Notes: generated by a model not told the origin, from the letters alone. Shown: positions 43,474 to 55,234, numbered from the stretch's first letter. The stretch: DNA of 64,000 nucleotides from Hygrocybe punicea (GCA_963556145.1 OY744472.1:4340001-4404000), one strand, 5' to 3'. Program-made: numbers and translations.

Positions 43474-44813
43474 ACTTGATAACTAACATACACCAGAGGT
43501 CAGGAAGATTTTCATATGTGTCAGCAATGATAGGATCAAACAGAACCAGGTTGGTGACTTTACAGTCCAATGATGCCTTCTCAGTATTAGGATTAATAAA
43601 CGAATCACTATTATCTGATTAGCTGCTATATAGAATTGAATATGCAATACATACACTTCAGGCAAATTCTCCATATACAAAAGTTTGTCCTTCTAGTGAG
43701 TAACTTTCTTCTTGCCCTTGGATACTGGCCTGTAAACTAATCAAATGGTGAACATGATCAACAATGAAAAACTAAACTTGTTCTTGGTTGTTCTCTAATG
43801 CACTGGAATCATATTCTCACTGGGTACTGCTGGTTTAAATTTGCTCTTCTTAACTACAGTCCTAAATAAATGTAAGCATAACTTCAGAGATAAAAACATC
43901 TCCTACTTAATATTCTTGCTTTATATACGTATTGTAGCTTTATTATTTAAGCTCTTTGATTTATTGGTGACCTTTGAAGTTTCTTGCACATATACTCTGG
44001 TATAATGTAAATTATGTATGCTTATGAAGCATCAGATTGAAAAACTGACCACTCCTTTCTTCTCTTGACATAATGCATGGATATAGTAACACATGAGACA
44101 TAGACTTGACTAATTCAATATTACTATCCTGGTCTACAACTCTGGAAGGCTTATGAGGAAAGTACCACACAGAATTAATACAAACTTACTTTGTATACTG
44201 AGTATGTGTTATTAACTGATCATCCTCAGACAAATTGTCAGTAGTTATATCATTAGGATAGACAAATCCAGATCCTTCATGAGGATTTATAGGGGGAGAT
44301 GAAACCAATGCAGCTGGTGACAATACAAATGTCCTGGATATTTGATCTTCACTCCAAAATAAGTGGTAGGATGGCTCTATTATATGAGAATCCAGAGGAG
44401 AAATGCTGTATATATCTCCAACACCAAAAGGACTGGATTATCTGGTTCAGGGTTATTATGGCCCATTAAATAAGAATTAAACAAAAGTAAGAAAATATAA
44501 TGCTATAAATAAACATGATATTTTTTCCTGATTCCTGTTGACAAATGCAACATCCAAGTTCATCTGATCAGTATTCGACCCAATAGGAGCATCAAACCAA
44601 TTGCCATCATCCTATAAGAATCTTGAGCAAGCAACTTCAGAGAGGTCCATGAATACATTGAAAGATTGTTGGAGAAGTTTAGGATAGATGTGAGGTTGAA
44701 ATCGGTTTTCTGTGGGTCTAGTACACACTACCAGTATATTCTCAAAGAGATGAAATTGGTGTTAACAATAGTAGTTGATAATAGAGAATCTTCCAATTTG
44801 GAAGGGAAGTGTT
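43474..44813. other. AT-rich region, no gene seen
   Basis: Low CpG, AT-rich, with short broken ORFs only. Probably old decayed repeat sequence. Confidence 0.4.
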
Positions 44814-46732
44814 ACGTTTCCAACTCCGCTTCCAACCCCGATGCCCATTCCGATACCCACCATGACGATTCTGCACTACACACCTTACTTTTTCATTTCT
44901 TTTTGTCCTTTATCTTCTTTTTAATGTCATTGTTTATTCTTTCGGACATCCTTGTATTTTCTTATTCTTGTTCTCTTTTTGTCCCTTCTTCTAGAACAAT
45001 CCAGACCAACCATGGACATCTCCCACATGACCTTGTTGTACCCGAATAGTCTCCTTGCCGATGGACATCATTGCTATTGTCTTTTCCCTCGCCCTGACAT
45101 ATTGTTGACTTCATCCCACGACAAACCGATTCACCATGGCTGTACTCCCGACACAGCTCATTACCATAATTGTTATTGGCAGCATTGCCATCACCTTCCT
45201 GATCGGTTTCTACTTTGTTATGATCTATCTTTGGCATTGGCACTGAAACCCTTCCGCCATTGATACTTCTGACTTCCACCTCAACAATATCTCACCATGT
45301 AATTAACAATTGCCATTCTTGGATATATGGTTTCCACTTTTGTATTCCGTGCCTACCATTATCCTCCCTGACGATCCGACGACATTCCTCACCTGCATGT
45401 GAACTCTGAACAATCCCCGATCACGAGACGTTTCACTGTTCTCTCTAATCTGACCATTGCCGGAGCATACTCTTTTGGACTTCGACCACAGACCATACGA
45501 CTTCCCAAACAGTGAACCAACCCCTATTGTATATTGTTCGCACGACACTGCTTCAATGCAGTACCCGATGACTTGTTCTCACAGCTTGTCACTCATGCCA
45601 TGACTCGAAACCTGGACCCACGTTCATTTATCCTTTTCCATCTATAATCTTGATACCTCCCACACTCGTTTACAATGATACCCTTTCTTGGACGAATACC
45701 GACATCAAGTGGACCACATTGTTCCACAGACAGGACAAGAAATCACCCCTCGATACGTCATTGACACAGACATCGTCATCCGGTACAGCTTATGCTGTTT
45801 GGATGTCTGACCTCAACTAGCCCACTGTCTTAGTTGGTTTTTCCTCCATACATTCCTTTATTTTCTTTCATACCACCAACCTTGCCGCTATATCCCACAT
45901 TACCTCAAGACACTCCCTTCACCAATCCTACACTGGACGATACCCCTCTTCGACCTGACTGTGCATTGCACCTGCCAGACTGCGCACTTGCCTGTTACAG
46001 CAAGTATAGACCCCGAATTGGCAATTCTGCATGTCACATGATCCGATGACAAATCATCTGAGTCATCCGGACCTCTTCTATCCTCAACGACACCCGGGCC
46101 TCCAGTTGGATCGCGAGAACATCGACATGAGGACGCCTCATGTATGCCTCATGGTGAACATATGGTAGAGTTGGACATGTTGTGGCTTCATGGTTGTATT
46201 TCTATTTACCTCCCCTCAAGACCAGTCACTATATATACTGTTCTTGTTGTTGGTTCGGACTTTTTCTTCTTTTCCTTTCTTTACGTTTAGTCTGGTTCTT
46301 GGGGCAGACTCATCTTGTTTTGGGTAACCCCCACGGCTCACAATGACATTAGACCTTGACTGTCATGAAAATATGTCACTCCCATACATTTTTCCTCAGA
46401 TACCACTTATTTTCATGACGATCTTTGACAGGTTGTCAGACAAACCCTTACGATTCACACACTCTGCGGAGCAGGGGAAAAGCTTTTACATTTACAAGCC
46501 CCTTAAAGGGACCGGACCGGACCGAACTACGACTACAACTCCCTGAAAGGGAGTACGACTATTACGATCAAGGAGTATCTACTCATCTACGAGATACTCC
46601 TCCTTAATTACCTCCTGGAGGATGGCGTCTTCAACAAGGTTACGAATCTGGTCTTCCAATGCCCATTCGATCGCTGCACGACAATTATGCCTAAACGTGT
46701 CAGCGATGCCGAAGGGAAGACGAGGCTGGAAC
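44814..46732. other. Unresolved region, possibly decayed transposon
   Basis: Composition shifts abruptly to balanced, CpG-containing sequence at about 44,814 (TGTTACGTTTCC), which suggests the edge of an inserted element. No RT, integrase or transposase motif was found, and no second copy of the edge was located in the window. Confidence 0.35.
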
Positions 46733-47224
46733 TCACGCAACCCGAAGGGCGCCCCAGTGTCCACATAGGCGTCCCGGGGCCCAGAAGTCCTCGTCGGAGT
46801 CGGACCCCCAGGAAACCTTCATCGCGAGCGACGGCATGGAGTCCTCGGACAAGTAGTCTGAGGGCAGGAATGCATCATCCAATGCTATCATAAAGAACCA
46901 TCAGAACAATAACCAAACACCCCAAGAAAGACAGAACTTACCGAACGGGTCGGCCAGAAGCTCGCACAGAAGCCTCTTGTTGCGCGCAACAAGGTGGCAA
47001 CATTCCGTATGATGTTTGGCTTTCCCACAAGCGAAGCAACGACCAGTAGCCCAATACAAGTCCCGATCAGAGTTAAAGAGGCGACAAGCGAAGTCGTGCA
47101 TAATACAATTAACCGCAACAGGGCGGGACGGGTTAAAGAGGGCAGAACGTTTGAAGAATATAAGAGGTTGGCATGAGTGGGGAAACATCGCATTGATGAG
47201 AGATGGGACGAAGGATCCAACCAC
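46733..47224 (-). CDS. Small two-exon gene with a CCHC zinc knuckle
   Basis: Exon 1 (47,224-46,942) ends LLCELLADPF. A 57-bp intron (46,885-46,941, GTAAGT..GATAG) leads in phase to exon 2 (46,884-46,733): ALDDAFLPSDYLSEDSMPSL, SWGSDSDEDFWAPG, stop. About 144 residues. The zinc knuckle CFACGKAKHHTECC fits CX2CX4HX4C, the spacing found in retroelement Gag proteins and many nucleic-acid-binding proteins. The C-terminus is acidic. The family is not recognised. Just downstream on the minus strand (46,764-46,579) a second open stretch (LREFQPRLPFGIADTFRHNC) may be a related coding piece. The gene could be a retroelement-derived or antisense retroelement ORF; a TATA-like TATAAAAG lies about 560 bp away on the opposite strand. 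Confidence 0.5.
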
Positions 47225-48540
47225 ACTTTATACCGAACGGAGGCCCACTCCTGATCAGGAAGGAACCTCTACCACTTCATCAACGAACCCGTGAGAACGG
47301 CACGTGACCGGAGGTTGAAACCCCCGACTCTCACGAAACACCACAGACCACTCCCATCACTCACACCAGGACAATAAGACACCCACTTTCACTACCCACA
47401 CACAAACTCCCTCCAGTCATGACCCAATCCATTATCGCCGCCATCATTGCCGTCATCATCGTGTACACATTCATCCTCATCGCAATATGCCGGGGGGTGC
47501 AATGAATCCCTATCACCGCTGATCCCGAGATCCCCCTATCAACGTTTGAAGCGTTCCGACCCCCCACGATCTGCAGCAATGACACGTCACATGGCAACGA
47601 ATCCCTGCACGAAGAACTAGACAGCCGTGGTGACACGTACCCGGACGCTTACGGATCTGGTGACGAATCCACACGCCAGCCCGGCATAATCATAAATCAT
47701 CTCAGTGCCGGGGGAGATGTACACCCACCAACACGACGGAGCGAGTCGCCTTTGCGACGCGTCACTGGTACTGCGGAAGGGGAGGAATGGTATAAAAGAC
47801 ATCACGCTACACGTAGTCTACCCTAACTTTGACCTCTTGTATTTCTCCTAGCAGTTGTACTAGACGTAACAAACTTCATCCAACTTCATCACTCAAACCT
47901 TATCCCTCAGACCCTACCTCTACAAACCATACAATCACTCTTGTAAAAAGACCCTTGAACATAAAACCCTACTACCGCCGACATCGTGCAACCGTTTGAC
48001 CCCCCGATCCATTACACGACCGCTAGTCGTGACATTGACCCCCCCTCTTAGCAGTGTTGTCTTAGCTGTAAGCAACAATGAAAACTGCTCTTCTCTCCTC
48101 TGGAATCTGATCCCTAGTTAAGTTGATTGTTGCCGGAGCCCGCTGCAGAAGCGATCCGTAACAAAAGACTAAATGTTTCCCAACTCCCCCGACATTCAAC
48201 TTTCGATATGAACGAATGAACCCCCCTCCTCTCTCCCTCTTCCCTCTCTTGTCCTCCCCGACACCCTCTCCCTCTCCTCCTCCTCTTGACTTTATTCATC
48301 CCTCAATCCTGACCCCACATGAATGGACGAATGAATGATGCTAGCCTGTTACTGACGCAGACCTGAAATCTGTTGATGTACACTAGCCACCCGGACCCCG
48401 AATGATTGTTGAATACCCCGAATGGTCAACCTCAAGACTGCCGCCCTGCGAATTATTATGGTTTATCCATAATAATTGCTCAAGCCCAAACCTGGAACTC
48501 AAATCGATCTGTAACAGGAAGGTAACTGTGAACTCATCAG
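47225..48540. other. Region without supported gene; LTR-like promoter features
   Basis: Plus strand: TATAAAAG near 47,790, followed by pyrimidine-rich sequence and a segment ending CGCTAGTCGTGACA (about 48,034). This looks like the right part of an LTR, but no second copy was found. 48,060-48,540 is featureless. Confidence 0.3.
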
Positions 48541-48714
48541 TCTAATCTCCCTATATACTGTATTACAAAGAGTGGTATAGTGATTGATTAGATCTATTAC
48601 AAGTCACTGAGGTAACACTCATAAAGAGAGCCCAGGGAGGTAGCACTTCTCTGTAACTCACCTTCCTCTTAATAAACCCATGTGTAGCACTACAGTCACA
48701 GCAAGAACTGATGA

Positions 48715-49330
48715 GTGATAATGAAAAGCCAAGTGCAAGTATAAAAGCCAATGAAGAAGTTATTTGTTAAGGAACTAGAGTGATCTCTTGGAAAGGCAAA
48801 GATACCAGCAGAAAGAAGTTGTCCAGAGATCCCAAATTGCTTGCAGAATCAAGGAATTTGGATGAGTATACTTTGATACATAGAGATAGGAGTGTGAGAA
48901 TAGGAAATATGTAAACAAGCAGTTGGATTCTACTGATTTAGTGGTAGGTGACAGCTTCAAAATAATTTCTAGAATGATAAAAATAAAAATATGGTTGCTA
49001 TAATATTAACCAAATGTACCTCAATAGTAAAATTGTTATAGCTCCACAACAACTAAACCAAATAGAGATTTGAAGCCATAGAAATGAAACCTATACAAAG
49101 ATCTCCAAGGTAGTTCCAGATGTGTAGGATGAAGACATAAGATGAGTGAGATTCAGCTTTGAAAAAAGCAATATACTTTGTTATTTATGAGAGTGTTAAC
49201 AGCAAAGATTGTTGATAAATAATACCAAGAATCAGACTAGGACAACCACAGAGGCAGTTTAAATAGTTTGGGACTTCCAAAATAATTGTTAGACAAATAG
49301 GTAAAGCAGAAAGTAAAAAGCAATGGACAA
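48715..49330. repeat. Left arm of a widely spaced inverted repeat (partner about 61,910-62,520)
   Basis: Blocks such as AAAAGCCAAGTGCAAG, CAGCAGAAAGAAGTTGTC, GGATGAGTATACT, GCTCCACAACAACTAAACCA, GATGAGTGAGATTCAGCTTTG and AGTATATTGC-like stretches recur inverted and in the same order 13 kb away. Identity is clearly below 100%. The chromovirus and several foldbacks lie between the arms. Confidence 0.7.
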
Positions 49331-49734
49331 TACTGATCAAGTATATTTGTATTTGTGCAAAAGATGTAACATTTCAATTATTAAATTAATACAATAATGC
49401 TAAGAAATCTTATAGGAAACTAAGTTATAGATCTCCAAATGATGCTGTACAAAAGAAAACAACAGAGGTAAAGACTCATTGATTCTTTGCATAGCTGTTC
49501 TCCTCAGACAAACTTGTCATTTCAGTTGGACAAGGGGTGCCAGGATTTGTTAGGACCTGTGTGAGTCTATGTCAGTTGTATCCAAGCGATCCTGGACAAA
49601 AAAATAATAGAGTAAAAGAGTAAAAACTCATCAATGATATTTGTAGCTGTTTCTCTTCACCAAACTGATCATTTCAGTAAGAATAAGATGCTAGGATGGA
49701 TTAGAACCTGTGTAAGTCTAAGTTAGTGGGCTCC

Positions 49735-50290
49735 TGTCATATCCCATGCAGCTCCGCCGGATTCCGACGAACTCCGCTCCGGACTTTTCCGCCGACTTAT
49801 CTTATCTTATCTTATCTTATCTTCTCGCGTACGTTATTGTTCTTCTCTTGTTAATTACTATTCTTCCCCATCTCCGTTTACTCCGACCTCCTTTTCTCTT
49901 CCTCCCCTTTGTTTACTTGTCACCGTACATAGCAACCTTTTATCCCTTTTATTTTCTTCCGAACTCCGGTCCTCTTTTCAGAGTTCATATTGTCTTCACG
50001 TCTCCAAGGACATGACAATTAGTCTACCAAGTATATAAACTAGAACTACAATGTCCTGTAACTCCGTTCAGAAAATCAACTTGAGTTCCTTATTTCTTAC
50101 CCACTCTCAAACTTAAGGCTTTCCCTTAAGCTCATTAGTTATCTTAGTACTTAGTCCGGAACTCCGGACTAACTCCGCTCCGTCCACGTCTTCTCAATAC
50201 GACTTAAGGAAGTAGTGAACCTACTTCAAGAGTTGACGTCTCCGCTCCTCCGAAGAACTCCGATCCTTCCGGAGTTGCACGCCTCTAACA
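49735..50290 (+). repeat. 5' LTR of the chromovirus
   Basis: Begins TGTCATATCCCATGCAGCTC and ends GCACGCCTCTAACA. Contains a TTATC tandem run (about 49,798-49,822), TATATAAA at 50,032-50,039 and the predicted RNA start region at 50,066. Confidence 0.97.
50032..50039 (+). promoter_or_regulatory. TATA box of the chromovirus LTR
   Basis: TATATAAA lies 34 bp upstream of GTTCAGAAAAT (50,066-50,076), the stretch that is complementary to the primer site after the LTR. The spacing is right for transcription to start at or near that stretch. Confidence 0.7.
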
Positions 50291-50292
50291 GT

Positions 50293-50303
50293 ATTTTCTG
50301 AAC
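50293..50303 (+). other. Putative self-priming primer-binding site
   Basis: ATTTTCTGAAC is an exact 11-nt reverse complement of GTTCAGAAAAT at 50,066-50,076, the predicted 5' end of the RNA. It starts 2 nt after the LTR. No tRNA-type TGG site is present. In Tf1/sushi-type elements an 11-nt RNA 5' end folds back on such a site to prime reverse transcription; this copy fits that scheme. Confidence 0.75.
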
Positions 50304-50336
50304 AACTCTTGAGTCGTATTCCCTTTACATTTGATC

Positions 50337-51509
50337 ATGTCTTTCCAAGGCTTCTCCCAACGAAGAACCCCCACACGTTATCGACTTACACGACTGGCAA
50401 ACACCTCATCCCAATGCCCCACGATAACCCCGGTCTCTCCGTTAGAAGAAACTCACACTCCGAGACACGAACCGTTTCCGCGCCCAGTCTTCGAAGAGAA
50501 CAATCCTCTCGGACCGGGCAATCCTAATCGCGATGATACCAACCTTGCTGAGGCCATCGCTCTTCTAGCCACTACTCTCCGAAACAAAGGAGACGACAAG
50601 CAACGCACCAAAGTCCGAGAACCGGACACGTTTGACGCCTCCGATCCGACAAAACTCCGCCCTTTCCTGGTTCAGTGTCAACTGAACTTCAATGATCGAC
50701 CAACCGCTTTCCAAACGGACGGCGCCAAAGTCAACTTCGCCCTCTCCTACCTCAAGGGGATCGCACTTGCGTGGTTCGAGCCTTACCTTTTGGAGAACCC
50801 GGATATCGATACCTATCCGCCAGACTTCATGTCCGATTACGGAGATTTCTGCACGGAGTTGCAGAATAATTTCGGACCTCTGGACCCTAAAGGTAGCGCC
50901 GAGAGCGAGTTGGAAAACCTTGTAATGAAGGATAACCAACGAATTGCGAAGTATATCGTTAACTTCAATCGTCTCGCTACGCAGACTGGCTGGGACATTG
51001 GTGCCTTACGGCATTCTTTTTACCGAGGACTTCCGGATCGCCTCAAAGATCAACTTGCCCAATCCGAGAAACCAAAGAACCTCTACGAACTGAAGGATAA
51101 GGCTCAACTCCTTGACACCCGGTATTGGGAACGGAAATCGGAGATTTCCCGCGCTTCAGGATCCTCTTCTGCTAAAGCCTCTATTTCCGAGGCCAAGTCT
51201 TCGACCGAAAAAGCTTCCGAGAGGAAGTCCCCTGCCAAAACTACCAACTCCGGTAGTACCTCCTCCACCACTCCGAAAACCCCTCCTGTCTACGCCGATA
51301 AGCTAGGCAAGGATGGTAAACTCAAGCCCGCGGAACATCAACGCCGCATCGACAATAAACTCTGCATTATATGTGGAGGAGCCGGACACATGGCCAAGGA
51401 ATGCACCAAGGCCAAATATTCGTCCACTCGCGTTGCCGCCCGTGCCGCCTCCATTTCCTCCGCACCTCCGGTCTCTAGTTCCGATTCTCTAGAGGAGCCG
51501 GAAAAATAG
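50337..51509 (+). CDS. gag: Chromovirus Gag
   Basis: 390 residues from the first ATG in frame (MSFQGFSQRR). Structural protein that packages the retrotransposon RNA into particles. The capsid region shows KLRPFLVQCQLNFNDRP, FALSYLKGIALAWFEPYLLE and FRLATQTGW-like NRLATQTGWDIGALRHSFYR, the Ty3-type Gag (retrotrans_gag) pattern. A Ser/Thr/Lys-rich linker follows, then a CCHC zinc knuckle CIICGGAGHMAKEC near residue 345, which binds nucleic acid. The ORF ends at TAG 51,507-51,509; the pol frame is open across this point in the -1 phase. No stop or frameshift inside. Confidence 0.93.
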   Translation: MSFQGFSQRRTPTRYRLTRLANTSSQCPTITPVSPLEETHTPRHEPFPRPVFEENNPLGPGNPNRDDTNLAEAIALLATTLRNKGDDKQRTKVREPDTFDASDPTKLRPFLVQCQLNFNDRPTAFQTDGAKVNFALSYLKGIALAWFEPYLLENPDIDTYPPDFMSDYGDFCTELQNNFGPLDPKGSAESELENLVMKDNQRIAKYIVNFNRLATQTGWDIGALRHSFYRGLPDRLKDQLAQSEKPKNLYELKDKAQLLDTRYWERKSEISRASGSSSAKASISEAKSSTEKASERKSPAKTTNSGSTSSTTPKTPPVYADKLGKDGKLKPAEHQRRIDNKLCIICGGAGHMAKECTKAKYSSTRVAARAASISSAPPVSSSDSLEEPEK

Positions 51510-51511
51510 AG

Positions 51512-54500
51512 AGCAGTCTGCATACTCCAGCACAGGATGTAGGCTGCGTTGAACCTGACTGTGCGCTACCGGAAGTAAAACTCAACGCGTCCACTCTTTC
51601 TAACGATTCCTTGACGATTTCTCTTTATCATTCTACTACGCTTATCGTTACCCTTGTGGATTGTGGATCGACGCATTGTTTCATTGACCCGGAATTTTGT
51701 TCCCTTCACAATCTTCCTATTTTTCCTACTGCTCCGAAACGCCTCCGCTTGTTTGATGGTTCCTCCAGTGGAATCATCGACAAATGTGTATCTATCTCTG
51801 TCCGTTTTTCTACTGGTGAAATTCTAATCTTAGAATTTTTGGTCACTCCGTTGGATCCGTCTGTTTCCGCAGTTCTTGGATATAGCTGGCTCGCCAAATA
51901 CAATCCGTTGATTGACTGGGTCGAGCATAGCGTTAAATTCCGTTCTTCTGATTCCGCGCCTCCGTTGTCGACTCCGGTGCCTAGCGAGGCACCACTTCCG
52001 GACCCTCCAGTACGACCTCCGTCCCCTCCGTCCTCTCCGTCTACTCCGCCTGAACCTTCTTCACCATCCGCTTCGAAGCCTGACATCTCCTTTGTCAGCG
52101 CTCAAGCCTTTTTGCGTGGTTGCAAAGTACCCGGCACTCAGGTCTTCCGTATGGAAGTCCGATTACCTGACGCCACCGGTCGCTCTGCAAGCTACGGCCC
52201 TCTGGAGTCCTCCGAACCCTCCGTGGACCTTCACAATATCCCTGAAGAGTATCGCGAATTCGCTGACGTCTTTAGCAAAACGAAGGCTTGGAACCTCCCT
52301 GAACACCGTCCTTACGACCTCAAAATTAATTTGGAGGATGGTGCAAAACCTCCTTTTGGCCCGATTTACTCTATTTCACCCTTAGAGCTCGAGACCCTTC
52401 GGGAATTCCTTGACAAGAATCTCCGGGCGGGTTTCGTCCGCTCCTCCCGTTCTCCCTGCGGAGCTCCCATTCTTTTCTCTCGGAAGAAAAATGGAAGTCT
52501 TCGACTTTGCGTAGATTTCCGAGGACTCAATCGTATCACGAGGAAGGACCGCTATCCTATCCCTCTTACGGCGGACCTTCTCGACGCTCCCCGGACTGCG
52601 CGCATTTACACTAAAATCGACCTTAAACACGCCTACCATTTAGTCCGGATTGCCGAAGGTGATGAGTGGAAAACAGCTTTCCGCACTCGCTATGGCTCGT
52701 TTGAATGGTTGGTAATTCCGGAAGGTCTTACTAACGCCCCGGCGGCCTTCCAACACTTCGTCAACGATATTTTTTCCGACCTCCTTGACGTCTCTGTCAT
52801 TGTTTACCTTGACGACATCCTCATCTATTCCGATGACCCCGCTGATCATGTAGACCATGTCCGCGAGGTCCTCCGACGACTCCGGAAACACGGCCTCTAT
52901 GCCAACGCCGAGAAGTGCTCTTTTGGCGTTGACACGGTGGAATACTTGGGTTACATTCTTTCCCCCCAAGGCCTTTCTATGGATCCTGCCAAGGTCCAGA
53001 CTATCCAGGATTGGCCGGAACCCCGGAGGATCAAAGATGTTCAATCCTTCCTTGGATTCGCCAATTTTTACCGGCGTTTCATTCCGGACTATTCCTCCAT
53101 CACTATTCCACTTACCCGGCTCACTCGTAAAGGGTTACAATGGAATTTCGATGATAAGTGTCGTTCCGCCTTCAATGACTTGAAATCCGCTTTCATTTCC
53201 GCCCCAATCCTTTCCCATTGGTCACCCGAGTTTGACACTCTGGTGGAGACTGATGCTTCCGATTACGCCGTTGCTTCCATTCTCTCCGTACGCCATCCTG
53301 ACGGTGAAATTCATCCGGTTGCTTTCCGGTCTCGTACCCTTTCGGACTCGGAGTTGAACTACGATACCCATGACAAGGAACTCCTTGCCATCTTCGACGC
53401 TTTCACTGCCTGGCGGCATTATTTGGAAGGTACTGCTACTCCGGTCGACGTTATCACCGATCACAAAAATTTGGAGTACTTCTCCACCGTCCGCTTGCTT
53501 ACCCGCCGTCAAGCCCGCTGGTCGGAGTTCCTTTCCCGCTTCAACTTTGTTATCCGCTTTCACCCAGGCAAGCTTGGCACTAAGCCCGATACCCTTACTC
53601 AACGCTGGGACGTCTACGCTAAAGGGGGAGATAGCGACTACGCCAAAGCCAATCCTCACAATTTCCGCCCTGTTTTTGGGCCGGAACAATTGGCTTCGTC
53701 CCTCCGAGCGACTTCCCTCGAAGATGTAGTCCTTGGCGCCGGATTCACCATAGACGTCGATTCCCTTCACTCCGATATCATCTCCGGACTACAGGTTGAT
53801 CCTATTGCCTCCGGACATGTTTCCCGTACCACCTCCGGCCCAGATCCTCGATGGTCTATCGACGATTTAGGTTTTCTACGCCTCGATAATCGTATCTATG
53901 TCCCCGATGTCAATGACCTACGACTCCGGATTTTGCGTTCCAAACATGATCATCCTACTGCAGGACACTTCGGGCAAAATAAGACTCTCGAAATCATCCG
54001 GCGGGAATACACCTGGCCCGGACTCCGGACTTTTGTCCGTGATTACTGCAAGTCTTGCACAACCTGCGCGAGATCCAAAACCCCTCGGCATCGTCCTTAC
54101 GGATTGCTTAAGCAGCTCCCTATTCCGGAGAAACCATGGAATTCAATTTCCATGGATTTCATCGAACAACTTCCGGACTCCGAAGGATTTACGGCCATCC
54201 TAGTTGTGGTTGACCGTCTTTCCAAGCAAGGGATCTTTATTCCAACTTACGATACGATTACTTCCCCCCAACTCGCACATCTTTTCCTTATTCACGTTTT
54301 TTCTAAGCACGGAGTTCCTAGTCACGTCACCTCCGATAGAGGCACGGAATTTGTTTCCCATTTTTTCCGGTCTCTCGGAAAGGCCCTCGACATGAAACTC
54401 CACTTTACCTCCGGTTATCATCCTGAAGGCGATGGCCAAACGGAATGCGTCAATCAAACCCTTGAGCAATATCTCCGCGTTTATTGCAATTATCAGCAAG

Positions 54501-55228
54501 ATAATTGGTCGTCCCTCCTTCCTCTTGCGGAATTTGCTTACAACAACGCTCCAAACACCACTACCGGAGTTTCTCCTTTCTTTGCCAATAAAGGTTACCA
54601 CCCTAACCTTTCCGTTCACCCGGAGCGCGACCTCTCCTCCGCCCACGCACGAAAATTCGCTGTGGACCTCGATGAGTTACATCAACAACTTCGACAAACC
54701 ATCTCTGAGGCACAACAACGTTATCAACACTACGCGGACTTGAAGCGCGCTCCGCCTCCGAACTTCAAGGTTTCGGATTCCGTCTACGTCAAAGCTGAGC
54801 ATTTCCGGACTACTAGACCCTCCAAGAAACTTTCTGAGAAGAACTTGGGGCCTTTTGAAGTTATTGCTAAGGCCGGTACTCACTCATATACCCTCCGTCT
54901 TCCGGAGGCTCTCCGCTCTGTTCACCCGGTCTATCATGTCTTTCAGCTCGAACCGGCGACTCCGAATACCATTCCTAACCGTGTCCAACCTCTGCCTCCT
55001 CCGATCGTCGTCGACAGAGAACCGGAGTTTGAGATCTCCGAAATACTCGATTCCAAGATCGACAACCGCCGTCGTGCTTGCAAGCTACTGTACCTTGTAC
55101 GTTGGGAGGGCTACGAAGGCACTGACGAAGAAACTTCTTGGATCTTGGCCTCCGAACTTGGACATGCTACTGAGCTCGTTTCGGACTTTCACTCCGCTTA
55201 TCCTTCGAAACCGGGCCCGTCCTATTAA
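51512..55228 (+). CDS. pol: Chromovirus Pol (protease, RT, RNase H, integrase, chromodomain)
   Basis: Open from just past the gag stop, in the -1 frame; no early ATG, so it is probably made as Gag-Pol by -1 frameshifting at the A-rich GGAAAAATAG. About 1,238 residues. Protease: LVDCGSTHCFID. RT: LRLCVDFRGLNRITRKDRYP, then VYLDDILIYSDD with the catalytic Asp pair (about 52,803-52,836). RNase H: LVETDASDYAVASIL, YDTHDKELLAIFDAF. Integrase: zinc site H..H in HDHPTAGHFGQNK with C..C in CKSCTTCARSK; catalytic D, D, E in SMDFIEQL, TSDRGTEF and GDGQTECVNQ. A GPF/Y-like LGPFEVIAKAGTHSY follows. The C-terminus holds a chromodomain (EFEISEILDSK, YLVRWEGYEGTDEETSWI) that would guide integration to particular chromatin. 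All key residues are present and the frame is intact. Confidence 0.95.
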   Translation, partial: SSLHTPAQDVGCVEPDCALPEVKLNASTLSNDSLTISLYHSTTLIVTLVDCGSTHCFIDPEFCSLHNLPIFPTAPKRLRLFDGSSSGIIDKCVSISVRFSTGEILILEFLVTPLDPSVSAVLGYSWLAKYNPLIDWVEHSVKFRSSDSAPPLSTPVPSEAPLPDPPVRPPSPPSSPSTPPEPSSPSASKPDISFVSAQAFLRGCKVPGTQVFRMEVRLPDATGRSASYGPLESSEPSVDLHNIPEEYREFADVFSKTKAWNLPEHRPYDLKINLEDGAKPPFGPIYSISPLELETLREFLDKNLRAGFVRSSRSPCGAPILFSRKKNGSLRLCVDFRGLNRITRKDRYPIPLTADLLDAPRTARIYTKIDLKHAYHLVRIAEGDEWKTAFRTRYGSFEWLVIPEGLTNAPAAFQHFVNDIFSDLLDVSVIVYLDDILIYSDDPADHVDHVREVLRRLRKHGLYANAEKCSFGVDTVEYLGYILSPQGLSMDPAKVQTIQDWPEPRRIKDVQSFLGFANFYRRFIPDYSSITIPLTRLTRKGLQWNFDDKCRSAFNDLKSAFISAPILSHWSPEFDTLVETDASDYAVASILSVRHPDGEIHPVAFRSRTLSDSELNYDTHDKELLAIFDAFTAWRHYLEGTATPVDVITDHKNLEYFSTVRLLTRRQARWSEFLSRFNFVIRFHPGKLGTKPDTLTQRWDVYAKGGDSDYAKANPHNFRPVFGPEQLASSLRATSLEDVVLGAGFTIDVDSLHSDIISGLQVDPIASGHVSRTTSGPDPRWSIDDLGFLRLDNRIYVPDVNDLRLRILRSKHDHPTAGHFGQNKTLEIIRREYTWPGLRTFVRDYCKSCTTCARSKTPRHRPYGLLKQLPIPEKPWNSISMDFIEQLPDSEGFTAILVVVDRLSKQGIFIPTYDTITSPQLAHLFLIHVFSKHGVPSHVTSDRGTEFVSHFFRSLGKALDMKLHFTSGYHPEGDGQTECVNQTLEQYLRVYCNYQQDNWSSLLPLAEFAYNNAPNTTTGVSPFFANKGYHPNLSVHPERDLSSAHARKFAVDLDELHQQLRQTISEAQQRYQHYADLKRAPPPNFKVSDSVYVKAEHFRTTRPSKKLSEKNLGPFEVIAKAGTHSYTLRLPEALRSVHPVYHVFQLEPATPNTIPNRVQPLPPPIVVDREPEFEISEILDSKIDNRRRACKLLYLVRWEGYEGTDEETSWILASELGHATELVSDFHSAYPSKPGPSY

Positions 55229-55234
55229 TTCTGT

